The notes under the pieces: generated by a model
Databases searched by the model: none
Told to the model about the DNA's origin: nothing
Seen by the model: only the letters and a program-made list of their open reading frames with translations
Assembly (NCBI GenBank): GCA_036872755.1
Contig: JAVHNS010000017.1
Span: 1-64,000, forward strand
DNA length: 64,000 nucleotides
From: Orbilia blumenaviensis
Lineage: Eukaryota > Ascomycota > Orbiliomycetes > Orbiliales > Orbiliaceae
Direction: 5' to 3'
In this document: positions 48,301 through 59,905 of the stretch, one piece after another
How the letters are laid out: each line of letters starts with the position of its first letter
Numbering within the stretch: the stretch's first letter is position 1
Made by a program: the position numbers and the translations under genes

Positions 48301-49207
48301 AGCGAAGTATGGCGTTGTAATACTCGGGAATCCCAAAGTCCTAAGCAAGCACCCTCTTTGGCACCATCTTTTGCTGCACTATAAAGAACGCAATTGTCTC
48401 GTGGAAGGTCCTCTAAGTAACCTTCAGATTAGCTTCATTCAATTTTCGCGGCCTCGACAGTCGTATCGCGGACCCCAGCGTTTCCAAATGGCATACGCAG
48501 GGCCGACTAATATACCAGCAGGGACTTTGGACGCCAGCAGCGGTGTGCCGAGGTCTGGGATGAACATGCATGGTGCTGGAACAGCGCAGCCTGGCGGAAT
48601 TGGGCGTTCGATTGGGAACCAAGGCTCTCGACAAACCGAGTTAAACGATTCAGGAAGTGTAGTCGGGTATATTCCAGACGACGTTTCAAGTGTCCATTCC
48701 GCCGCCGTCACCAGTGCATTCCCGCCTATGTTTTCCGGGTTTACTTTGGATTCCTGGCCGAGTCTTCCTGGCCGACCGGGATTTTCCGGGATGCAATCAT
48801 TTGAGGAAAAGAAAAATTCCGCTTCACACCTTGGGTTAACGGTGGAAAGCATAGGTCGTGCGGAGGGCCTCTCCACAGGAGGTGTCTCCCTGGGCCACAA
48901 TACTGGACTCGAATTCGGTACTAGAGAAGCCGGCGAGCTATCACTGGATAAAACAGCGAGTTTGAGTCAATCTGACCGCCTTAAACAGTATGTCGAAAGC
49001 AATGGGAGGGGCCCGGGGCCCGATTACAAAGGTGTCGGTGGCATTCCAAGGAATACAAATGTTAATCGCAATTCGGTCCTTGATGAGGCAAACAATATAT
49101 TTGGCCCGAATACGACCCGCAATAGAGACCCCAATAATATCGATGACGATGCCAGGAGCGTTAGCACTGCCTTTGCGAGTCAGGTTGGAATTGTGGGATA
49201 CGATTAA
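45369..49207 (+). CDS. UPF1/NAM7 RNA helicase of nonsense-mediated decay, six exons
   Basis: Exons: 45369-45375 (7 nt), 45424-45706, 45793-45919, 46008-47708, 47828-47943 and 48007-49207; 1144 residues. The start is ATG GAA G, joined to [20 protein letters not shown]. The CH zinc domain (about 92-190) has [53 protein letters not shown] and ends LLCRQPCA; it binds UPF2. The helicase core has Walker A GPPGTGKT (about 470-477), [51 protein letters not shown] and [10 protein letters not shown]. The C-terminal 260 residues are Gly/Ser-rich with SQ sites ([14 protein letters not shown]), as in UPF1 tails phosphorylated in metazoans. UPF1 is an ATP-dependent 5'-3' helicase that recognises premature termination and triggers mRNA decay in the cytoplasm. 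A longer upstream frame exists but lacks family resemblance. Confidence 0.95.
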
Positions 49208-50448
49208 GTGGCAGGTTCTGCTGGGAACCTATGGATGTGGCTTTGCTATGTTTGGTTCTCGTCTCAGTGCATAAAGGTATTCCTAACTGTCCATACTCCC
49301 TCCTCGAGGCTAGCCTTGTGGTAAGAGCTCTAGACTAAGCTCATGCCAGGCAATTGCCCCCCACCCAATTGCTAATATTCTTACAGCAATCAAAGTCGGG
49401 ATGGTATATTCTGGGATCTGGGGATTTACTATCCAAGAAACTTTTGCCTGGCGGCTTCTGACGGCTTCTGGAGGGCGCTGGATTGTTCGTTGTGACGCCG
49501 TGAGCTGGGGTATTTTGCGGCTTGAGAATTTGTCCGCGCTGATGGGTGGATGTATCCAGCGGGTACTCTTTCTCTTTTTCCCCTCCCAGTAGCTGTCTCC
49601 GGAGATACGGCTTCCCCTTGTCCTTCTATCCAAGGATTCCTTTATTGGATGGCCCGGATCGGTGTCGCCCGAGTCCAATTATCGCGTGCGTGGTGCCAAG
49701 GGGCCGATAAGCTCGCTAGACTAGCCTTAGTGCCTAAGTAGGTAGATAGCAAACGTTGCAAACTAGTAATAGTTAGTAGTGAAATCAATGAAATAATTTA
49801 ACCCCCCAACCGGAACCGCTGGCTCGGACCATTGATATTTTCCCAACCAGTAGCTTGAGCTCGAGCTCGAGCTTGAACCTGCAGGGCCCATGGCCATGGC
49901 AGCACCACAACAGAAGCTCCTGAGCGGCTGGTTAAAAAGCGGCATTTCTCGGACAGCTGTAGTTACCTAAGCTACAGGGGTGCTCACAACTATTTAAGCA
50001 CCAGGTTTTTGATTCACCTCTTTCTCTCTCCCTTTCCATCCGATATAAACATAAGCCACCATCACGACTACTACCAACCAGCCTTTACTATACGTCTGAA
50101 AACCTCTTCACCCTCTGATCTTGAATTATTTCAATTTTACCTTCAGATCCAGCTACGATCCTAACATAACCCATATAACATACGACCTCTCACTATCGCA
50201 GTGAGAGATCGATTGAAAACCGGCACAACGTTTTCGAATCTTCTGCCCTCGTATGTCATACTACCTATCCCCCCAGATGAGATAAACAGTTCTTTGCTAA
50301 ACGTGTAATTCGCTGTAGGGTTCACCACCCATTCAACTCTAACCGCACCGCTGCTTCTGGCGGGCCGTTAGATTGTATTTGCCCACTTTAAAGCCGTTTC
50401 CCCAAAGGAATACTACCTTGAAACAATTTATACTTATTAACTGGTGCA
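49208..50448. promoter_or_regulatory. UPF1 3' region and INO1 promoter/leader
   Basis: No gene is supported. At 49855-49877 GAGCTCGAGCTCGAGC forms a short self-complementary array. Two nearby inverted repeats follow: CTGTAG/CTACAG (49957-49962 with 49972-49977) and GGTGCT/AGCACC (49979-49984 with 49997-50002). The loop of the second contains TATTTAAG, a TATA-like word about 450 bp before the INO1 ATG. A CT/CA-rich leader follows. I did not find the yeast UASINO core CATGTGAAAT. Confidence 0.5.
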
Positions 50449-52236
50449 ATGGCCCCTCACGCTGATACCGGCGCCAATGGGACTGCGCTTAATGGCAATG
50501 GCCAAGCTGCCCGATCGCAGGGCGACTTGTTCACTGTTAACTCACCCCATGTGGTCTACACGGATGAATCGATCACATCCTCTTATGTGTACCGTACCAC
50601 TAAGGTGTCCAGGTCTCCTGACGGGGGCATGAAAGCCACACCCTTTGAAAGCAAGTATGACTTCAAAGTTGAACGGGGAATACCTAAAGTTGGGTTGATG
50701 CTTGTTGGATGGGGTGGTAATAATGGGTCGACCGTGACCGCTGGAATCATTGCAAACCGCAAAAATCTCTCTTGGCCCACCCGTGAGGGCACCCAAAAGG
50801 CGAATTACTATGGATCTGTGATCATGAGCTCAACCGTCAAGCTAGGCAATGATGAAATCACTGGCGACGATGTCAATGTTCCATTCCATAAACTTTTGCC
50901 CATGACCCACCCCAACGACTTGGTTCTCGGTGGCTGGGATATCAGTGGTATGAATCTTGCTGATGCTATGGATCGGGCTCAGGTTCTGGAGCCAACCCTG
51001 AAATTGCTGGTGCGAAAAGAAATGGAACAAATGAGGCCATTGCCATCAATTTACTACCCAGATTTCATTGCATCCAACCAGGGAGATCGTGCAGACAACG
51101 TTCTTCCCGGAGACTCTGCCTGCCAGGAGCACCTGGAAAAGATTAGATCCGATATTCGTGATTTCAAGCAGAGGAATGCGCTTGACAAAGTCATCGTTTT
51201 GTGGACCGCAAACACTGAACGCTATGCAGACATCATCCCTGGTGTAAATGACACAGCCAATAACATTCTTGCCGCCATAAAGGCAGGTCACGACGAAATA
51301 TCACCATCGAGCATCTTCGCTACTGCATGCATCCTCGAAGGAGTGCCATTCATCAACGGCTCTCCTCAAAACACGTTCGTTCCTGGCATTATCAATCTTG
51401 CAGAAATTCATAATAGTTATATTGGAGGAGATGATTTCAAATCTGGCCAAACCAAGATGAAGTCGGCTTTGGTAGATTTCCTTATTTCCGCAGGTATCAA
51501 GCTTACCTCCATTGCAAGTTACAATCACCTCGGGAACAAGTAAGTTGTCTGATTCGGCCGGTGCTTTTGGCTTGCCCACCCAGCTAACCTAGCCTCTAAA
51601 AGTGACGGAAAGAATCTTGCAGAGCAAAAGCAGTTCAGGTCGAAGGAAATCTCGAAATCTAACGTAGTCGACGATATGGTTGCCGCAAACCACATCCTCT
51701 ATGCCGAAGGGGAGCACCCTGATCACACTGTGGTAATTAAGTACATGCCTGCGGTTGGTGACCATAAACGAGCACTGGACGAATACTACGGGGAGCTTTT
51801 CATGGGTGGACGCCAGACAATCTCGTGAGTGGTTCTCATGGCCTAAGCTCAACTTATTGTGCTAATATCTTGTGATCTATTAGAATTTTTAATGTCTGCG
51901 AAGATTCACTCCTCGCCTCCCCGCTTATCATCGATCTTGCCTTGGTTACCGAAATGATGACTCGGATTTCCTGGAAGAATAGCTCTGATGAAGAGTACAG
52001 GAACTTTCATCCAGTCCTCAGCATCCTAAGTTTTATGCTCAAGGTCAGACCATCCCTTCTTGATGTATAGCTACTTATCTATTTACTAATGACCCCAACA
52101 GGCACCATTAACACCCCCAGGAACACCGGTTGTTAATGCACTCGCGAAGCAACGGAATGCATTGTGCAATATCTTCCGCGCCTGTGTGGGTTTGCAACCA
52201 GAATCTGACATGACCCTAGAGCATAAGCTTTTCTAG
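50449..52236 (+). CDS. Myo-inositol-1-phosphate synthase, four exons
   Basis: Exons are 50449-51539, 51603-51824, 51884-52043 and 52102-52236, giving 535 residues, as usual for fungal enzymes. It converts D-glucose 6-phosphate to 1D-myo-inositol 3-phosphate using NAD+, the committed step of inositol and phosphatidylinositol synthesis in the cytosol. Visible motifs are the Rossmann loop [99 protein letters not shown] and SYNHLGNNDGKNL across the first intron, then [20 protein letters not shown]. These include catalytic lysines of the family (FKSGQTK, SYNHLGNNDGKNL). The Asn codon at the first splice junction is formed as AA+T. Regulation by inositol is known in yeast, but no specific operator is visible here. 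Confidence 0.97.
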
Positions 52237-52672
52237 CCTTGCTCTTAGGTACTTCTAGACACATTTGTCAAGATTTCCTAAACTGGGGAGCCATGTGTTT
52301 TGATCAAGTCCTTTGATTTCTCCCTTTCCTTTCTGCTGTATACATCTGTTTATTGCTTTACTAGTCTGAGGGTGCCCAGAGTTTCGCGGCGAAAATTTCC
52401 TTACCCCAACGAGCACTGGGAATTATGTATGGGACGGCCTCTTTTTTTTTTTGCCTCTCGGGGGGGGGGGGGGGGTTTTTTGAGGGGGGTCCAAATTTCC
52501 TTACAAGTTGGCCCTGGAGCCCGGACTACAAAAATATTTTTTCAACTAGTATATTTAATTGATTCGCTACTTCCAATGCCTATAGAGAACCGAGAACCTG
52601 CAAGGTAATTAAAAACTGTAGTGGATTGTATTGTGATCTTTGGTATGATGGTGATAACTTCACCGAGAGGCT
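52237..52672. other. Convergent intergenic region, INO1 / MFS transporter
   Basis: No gene is present. The region contains an unusual run of T (52441-52453) followed within a few bases by about 17 G (52460-52476), then T6 and G6. This may be genuine slippage-prone sequence or a local assembly error. Confidence 0.5.
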
Positions 52673-54288
52673 TTAGTCCACATGCCTGGCATACCCCCAA
52701 ACTTCATCTACGGTTCGCCCTTTCGTTTCTGGAATGTACCTTGACACAAACAGGAAAGAAGCCACCGAGAGGGCACTGAAAATAAAAAAAACTTCGCCAT
52801 TTCCCACCACTGCTCTTAGTGAAGGAAATCCGTAGGCGACGGCGAATGTCGCCAGCCAGTTAGTAGTCAAACCAATACTCTGAGCGGCCCCTACAGCTTC
52901 GTGGCCCACTAACTCTGAAGCAATCATGAAAGGAAGTGGACCGAGCCCGATGGCGAAACTGGAGACAAACAGGAGAGTTGAAATCCCTGAAAGGGCCTGG
53001 ATTTTAAGGATAATACCGATGCCGAGGAGGGCTGAAAATATGCCCATACCGACAATTGATAGCAGCAATGGCGGCTTTCGACCAACCCTGTCGATAACCC
53101 TCGCGGCTATCGCTGTGACGAATAGGTTCAGGAGGGAGACAATAACATTTATAAGGGTCGCACCAGTTGGTATTATATCCCCAAGGATTGAAACACCATA
53201 CATGATGATTGCATTGATACCCATGAATTGTTGCGCGATCATAATGCCAACGACTGCGATGAGCTGGCGTCGATAATCAACCATGGTTACGAACTGGTAG
53301 AGCGTTATCTTGGGTGTCGTTTCATTGGAAGCTTCTGCCGTCGGGCTGAGTAGCCTTTGGCTGGGAGTAGCGTCGTCAAGACCGCCCTCCTCCGCGTCAG
53401 GTTCTATGGTGCTGTCGAATTGAACAAGCTCATCATCGACATCGCTTCTTCCCCGCAGCTTTACGAGTGACCGATAGGCCAAATCCCTGTCCCCAACCGA
53501 CGCAAGCCACTTCGGCGACTCGACGCAAAACGGTAAAAGTAGACATTGTGCCAGACCGATGAACCCACCAACGGCGAGAATTATACGCCAATATGGTACC
53601 ACCGAAAGGAATAGACCAAGGAACTGGGCGACGAGGATACCAAGATTAATGATGACTTGGGTAGAAGCACCGCTGCGACGCCAACCAAAGTTAGTACAAG
53701 GTGCTAGAGATCATGGAAGGAAGCGACACCTCAAAACATACAATGTTCCCGCGTACTCGACAGGAGCAACGCTGTGAATGTATAGAGGTGCTATAACTAC
53801 AGAACTGCCAGCGCTCAAGCCTGAAATGATACGACCGATGCTCAGGGTGGTAACGTCGGTGGCTAGAGCCATGAGGGCAGGACCGACTATAAAGCCAGCA
53901 CAGTTGAACATAGCAGCCCGTTTCCGTCCGTACGTGTCAGCGACCGAGCCGGCCGAGACAGCCCCGATGAGACCACCGACCGAAAACACAGAAGTGACAA
54001 GTCCATATGTTTGTTCAGACATTGGTATACAAGGCCGTATGTCTAATTCCAAGGAAGTACCACGCCCGTGGCAGCTTATTATATCCTGTGGGGCGTTTAA
54101 CTCGGCCTGTATGGTAGAAAGTCAGCAATTAAGCAAGTACTTGAAGTACTTAATAAGTAGTTGGGGGCGCAGTCCAAAGAACATCGAAGCTAGAGAAGGG
54201 GTGTACTCGCAATATGGTATCCAAATAGAAATGAACCCACGCTCACAACGAGCACATTAAACAGGAGGGATGGAGTGATATCCCTCAT
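52673..54288 (-). CDS. MFS sugar-transporter-like protein (Vps73-like), three exons
   Basis: Coding exons (minus strand) are 54288-54211, 54106-53742 and 53672-52673, giving 480 residues with about twelve hydrophobic segments. It begins MRDITPSLLFNVLVVSVGSF, then LFGYHI joined to AELNAPQDII. Family signatures are VADTYGRKRAAMF (loop 2-3), ISGLSAGSSVVIAPLYIHSV, VPYWRIIL, PESPKWL-like VESPKWLASV, QQFMGINAIIMYGVSIL, DRVGRKPPLL and the closing PETKGRTVDEVW. Together these define the sugar porter family. The closest described subgroup is fungal Vps73, linked to vacuolar transport; substrate and membrane are not visible from sequence. The first intron (54210-54107) appears to start with GC (ATT then GCGAGT) instead of GT. 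No GT donor in the right phase restores YHIAELNAPQ. Confidence 0.88.
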
Positions 54289-54640
54289 GTTTCTTTCCCT
54301 CTTTTTTAAATTTTATTTTTTATATTTATTTTGGGGTTTTTTTTTTTATGTTGGTCTCTTTCTAATGAATATGGGTTTCGGGAGGCACCCTGCTCCGGTT
54401 GCAAGGAGAATGTTGCGATGGTTTCAATTGCAATGGATATGGGACGGAAATGAAGATGTATGGTGTGTGTGTGCGTGTATGCACGTATGTACGCATGACC
54501 CGGACCTTGGATCAACAAATAGTACGGAGGACGTGCTTAGCATACCGGAATGCGGAGAGGACCACCGGGCCAAACCAGGAACCGCTTAACCTGAACGACC
54601 CCCCCGTCAGACGCCATGTGATTAGGCACGAAGGTTGTCA
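54289..54640. promoter_or_regulatory. Compact divergent promoter, MFS transporter / SSN3
   Basis: This is a 352-bp region. The side next to the transporter is T-rich on the plus strand (54298-54350), giving the transporter an A-rich leader. The middle has a TATGGTGTGTGTGTGCGTGTAT run (54459-54480). No other gene is visible. Confidence 0.45.
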
Positions 54641-56307
54641 ATGGAAGATCAGATCGCGAAAGATTCCCGTGCATGTACATCCAGCGCCATCACCTCTGCA
54701 ATGCCGCTACCTCCCTACACATCGAAAGTCAAGGTTCTCGATAAATATCATATCATCGGGTTCATTTCCTCCGGAACATATGGCAGAGTATACAAGGCAC
54801 GCTCTCGCCATCCCGGCACTACCGGCGAGTTCGCGATCAAGAAGTACGCTTTATAGTTCAGTTTCCGGTGGCGATTTTGTTTACGTCGTGCTTGATTTGG
54901 ATTAACAAGACCGTGTCAAATAGATTCAAACCTGACAAGGAAGGGGAGGTCATAAACTACACTGGCATATCACAGTCAGCATGTCGAGAAATGGCTGCAA
55001 GTCTAGATATCCTTGAATTTTTGCTTCGGAAGGGAGGGCTGTATGGTTTTAGCTAACGGAGGTGCTACCCTTCCATAGCTTAACAGCGAACTTGCCCACG
55101 AGAATGTTATTCACCTACATGAGATAATCCTAGAGGACAAATGCATCTACATGGTCTTCGAGTATGCTGAGCACGATCTTCTGGTACGTCGCAACATGGC
55201 TATACGATCATTCGTAGGTGTATATTCAAGTGCTGATCGACCGTACAATAGCAAATAGTTCATCACCACTCCCACCCCGAACGGCGGCTTATCCCCGAAT
55301 CCACGATCAGGTCTATCCTATGGCAGCTTTTGAACGGTGTTTCATATCTTCATCAAAACTGGGTCATGCACCGGGATCTCAAGCCTGCCAATATCATGGT
55401 AACCGCAGCTGGCGAGGTCAAAATAGGCGACCTGGGGTTGGCAAGGGTTTTCTGGAAGCCTCTGGCAGCCCTTTTTAACGGAGACAAAGTGGTTGTTACG
55501 ATATGGTATCGTGCGCCTGAGTTGCTCCTTGGATCGCGGCACTACACAGCTGCCATAGGTATGGAAGCGACAGATTTAGAGCGAAGTGCTTGGCTTAAAG
55601 AGCTAACGTGCCGAACGTTTTAACATAGATCTATGGGCTGTTGGCTGTATTTTCGCTGAACTACTAGCATTGCGTCCAATATTCAAAGGGGAGGAAGCGA
55701 AGATGGACTCGAAGAAGACGGTCCCCTTTCAGAGAAATCAAATGCAGAAGATAATAGAGATATTGGGCACGCCGACGAGTATGCATCTTCCTACCCCGGA
55801 AAAAACCTAACCAGTGATATTTTGCTCCATGCTCATGCCCAGTCTTACCCAATATTCAGAAGAAAGATGGCCTTCAATCACCCAATTGCCCGAATACCCT
55901 CAAATGGGACCCTTTAAGCCGTACCTCAGTAGCCTCGAAACCTGGTACCAGCAGGTTGGAGCCACAAACAAGCTAGGATACGAATTATTGAGCGGTCTTC
56001 TTGAGTTCGACCCCGTCAAAAGACTAACCGCGCAGCAAGCGCTGGAGCATCGTTACTTTACAGAAGGACCAAAGATCAGTCTCAAGTAAGACCCGCACAT
56101 ATGTATACCTCGACGTATGGTGTTGTACTAACATACCCTACCCCCATCCTCAGCGCTTTCGAGGGATCCTTTGTCGAATATCCCCACCGGAGGGTTAGCT
56201 CTGACGATAACGACATCCGGACAAGCTCGCTCCCTGGGACCAAGCGCAGTGGACTCCCAGATGACAGCCTCCAGCCCCGAACCAAGAGGGTCAAGGCGGG
56301 TGAATAG
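54641..56307 (+). CDS. Mediator cyclin-dependent kinase SSN3/CDK8, seven exons
   Basis: Exons: 54641-54843, 54924-54996, 55079-55183, 55252-55558, 55629-55778, 55860-56085 and 56154-56307; 405 residues. Kinase motifs in order: Gly loop [15 protein letters not shown], catalytic Lys in [14 protein letters not shown], the SQSACREMA helix in the PSTAIRE position (CDK8 type, with GISQSACRE), [16 protein letters not shown], catalytic loop [16 protein letters not shown] in place of [55 protein letters not shown], and the C-terminal [13 protein letters not shown] typical of fungal SSN3. With a C-type cyclin, Med12 and Med13 it forms the Mediator kinase module that restrains RNA polymerase II transcription. 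The second intron (54997-55078) uses GC-AG (GCT then GCAAGT). The nearby GT would change phase and hit a stop. Confidence 0.95.
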
Positions 56308-57317
56308 AATGTCACTTGGAGGGGCCGCTAAGCTCCTACTTTGGTAGATGACGTGTGGAGTTATTTATCCAACGAATTTCGATTTGCGATTGCTTGGTGT
56401 TTGATAGTGATGCATATGCTTGAGGATACCATTATGTCTGCTTCTCTGGTTACCTAGAATCTAGAATGCGTGCGTGGTCCGGAGTCATCTTTTTTTGTGC
56501 TTGCCTACCTAGATACCTAGTCGCTAGAAGAAAAATAAAAAAATATAAAAAAATATAAAAAAATAAAATAACAATAAAAATAAAAATAAAGAAATAAAAT
56601 ATCCGTTAAAAATAGCGTGTGGAGGTATTTTCAGGGCAAACTCCTGCACGGCCAGAGAAAATCTTCCGGCGAGAGCCTGAGACTTTCCGGCTCTATCGCG
56701 ATGTAGGGATGTGCTGACTTGCTCCATATGTAAGTCAGCAAGTAGGTATGCATAAGTGCAAAACACGGCGCGATCTCTTGGGCTGACCAGGCCAATCCGA
56801 CCCGGCCAGCCTCGCTTTAGCGGAGGATCCTTGCAACCAGGCCCTTTTACCAGCAGCTCCTTTCAGAACCCTCATTTATGTACAGGGTGCTGTGAGTTAC
56901 CAAGAATCTTTTGTCGGGAACAGGAACAGGAACATGAACAGGAACCAGGAGCAGGAGTGGGAATGAAATGGGAGTGGAAGCAATACACACTCTACACAAC
57001 ATCAGGCTATACTAGGTATATTTTTTATTTATTTATGGTAAGAGGTAGGTAAGAAGTACTTATATACTTAAGTCAGTACCTAAAGTGCCCAACTAGAGTG
57101 CTTGCTCTGAATACCTACTAGGTACCTACCTACCTACCTATACCTACCAACTTACCCATAATTCCCCTCCCATATTCTTTCCATCCTCCCCCCCAATCGC
57201 ATTGATCCCTCTTGTTTTTCCCTTTATCTCGCCCTCGTCCTCGCTCCCGATTCCTCTACCTTGACTCTTACTTCTGTATTTTTACAGTTTGTATCTATTT
57301 TTCTGTATAATCTACTT

Positions 57318-57363
<46 letters not shown>

Positions 57364-57645
57364 TTTTTTCTTCTTTTCTGGCAAACATACAGGATCAAAA
57401 TCGCATTTTGAAGCCACATACCAAGTAAGTAAGTACTCCCTTAGCACCCATCCCAACCACGCACGACTCCATCTTTCCAAACACATCTCGACCTTCTTCC
57501 CCTTTCTCACACCACCCTAACCACGGCCTCCCTCAGCCTAGAAATATTCCCTGCAAGTGACCCGACCGCCGACCACCAGCGAACTCGATCGCCTACAGTT
57601 GTAAATAAGTAGCTAGAAGGAGAATAAACCGAATCAACTTTCAAG
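56308..57645. promoter_or_regulatory. Intergenic region and ArfB promoter/leader
   Basis: No gene is seen. It contains a TACCTAGATACCTAG cluster (56505-56519), an AAAATAAA-rich stretch (56528-56600), a GGAACA hexamer array (56918-56955), and a dense AAGTACTT/TAGGTACC palindromic patch (57045-57152). A CT dinucleotide array (57326-57364) lies in the probable 5' leader. Frames through the CT array encode only Ser-Leu repeats. Confidence 0.5.
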
Positions 57646-58586
<941 letters not shown>

Positions 58587-58998
58587 CATGGCCACAATGC
58601 GACTGGTCCTGTGGACCGATTTCTTCCTCCTGCTCCCCCCCCCTCCTTTCTAGGTGGGCACTATTGACTTCTACCAAGCCTTACATTTAATATAATTCTA
58701 TTTTAATCGAGCAGGATGAAGTTGCGCTTGTAGACTAATATAATCAAACTTAGCGATCCGTTCTTCTTGTTGACAGGTACAGCATGTTTTCGCGGGTTCA
58801 TATTTTCTTACGTTTGTTTCTTCTATCGACATGTACCATTGTTTCCCATGCGTTGCTATTCCCCTCCCCGCCCCCATTCAAATGCATTTTCATAACTGGC
58901 TGAGCCGATACCGATGCTACCATAGCGTGCAACATGCTCCGTCCTGTAAAGTATTTTATACCCGGCGTAAGGTAATTGGGGATGGGATAACCGGCAGC
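58587..58998. other. Convergent intergenic region, ArfB / thioredoxin-like
   Basis: This is 412 bp of untranslated sequence with a C/T-rich patch (58620-58650). No gene or repeat is recognised. Confidence 0.4.
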
Positions 58999-59448
58999 CT
59001 ATCGGGCTGTAGCACATTCATGTAACCAAAGGGTCAAATAGCGGCCATCCTTTGCTTTCCTGGCATCCACGATTCTATCACTTAGAACAGAACCTCGATT
59101 AAAGGCAAGTATTGTTGGGATTGACGTAATGGAATACAGAGAGGCAAGGCTTGCAGTCGATGAGAGGTCGATTTCAATCTCTGCAAAGCCAAACAGCAAC
59201 CCTCTCCTAGCTTGCTCGTCAACTAACTGCTGGACAAGGGGGCGGATGGTGTGGCAAGAGGCACACCATGATGCGGACCAGAGGGTGATGAGCGGAAGTC
59301 TGCGGGACGTCGAGAGCATGAGCAGGGTGTTGAGTTCATCCTCGGACCGGACAGGATCGAAGATGCGTAGGCGGGGCGCCGAAACGTGGAAGGAGCGGCG
59401 CAAACTAACAGCGCATGGCAATGCACGTCGCAGAATCGGAAGGAGCAT
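58999..59448 (-). CDS. Mitochondrial thioredoxin-like protein
   Basis: This single-exon protein has 149 residues. The N-terminus MLLPILRRALPCAVSLRRSF followed by HVSAPRLR is basic, Ser/Ala-rich and free of acids, which is a good mitochondrial presequence. The thioredoxin fold follows. VRSEDELNTLL is the first helix, LITLWSASWCASCHTIRPLV holds the redox pair Cys-Ala-Ser-Cys, then FAEIEIDLSSTASLASLYSI and the cis-Pro loop TSIPTILAFNRG, and a C-terminal helix. The active site differs from classical CGPC, so it may be a reductase or chaperone-like paralogue, not the general thioredoxin. It is divergently paired with RIB1 (about 457 bp). Confidence 0.82.
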   Translation of the reverse strand: MLLPILRRALPCAVSLRRSFHVSAPRLRIFDPVRSEDELNTLLMLSTSRRLPLITLWSASWCASCHTIRPLVQQLVDEQARRGLLFGFAEIEIDLSSTASLASLYSITSIPTILAFNRGSVLSDRIVDARKAKDGRYLTLWLHECATAR

Positions 59449-59905
59449 TGTACCCTGGGACCAGATCCGGTGAAGCTCTTGGTTTGGGCGGGATTAAGCA
59501 AAACTGGAGAAGCTAATTCATTGGTTAGGCCGATGGCGGGAATCGCATCTGCAAGGAAGCCGAATGGGTTGGCTTAGTCATGTTCAGCATAAGCTTCCAT
59601 CGGCCTAACTCGTTCGTCTCAACCTCCCTCTCAAGTTTCTCCAGTCCCATGCCGATTGCTTGGTAAGGAATCCCCCCCGCTACCTGGATCATGATGTATA
59701 TAAATACCCAAGTACTTGAGTACTGACGATTAGGATCAGGTCGCTGCCTCGTCCAATTTCGAACTCTCAAAAGTTTTGCGAAGCCTCTCCCTCCCGGCCC
59801 CTACGCCTCCCGATACCGATCTTGCAGGAACCCACACGCAACATCAATATCGAATTCATTGCCAATACCCTCGGCTCGCTTTTATAGATACCCCAACTTG
59901 CCGAC
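59449..59905. promoter_or_regulatory. Shared divergent promoter region, thioredoxin-like / RIB1
   Basis: This 457-bp region contains AAGTACTTGAGTACT at 59710-59724 near the middle and a CCTCCCTCCCGGCCCC-like pyrimidine patch before the RIB1 start. Frames read here on either strand are fragments of promoter sequence. Confidence 0.45.

Noticed and set aside
49310..49400. tRNA-like stretch (GGCTAGCCTTGTGGTAAGAG)
   Set aside because: D-arm resemblance only; no anticodon stem or T-arm GTTCGA at the right distance.
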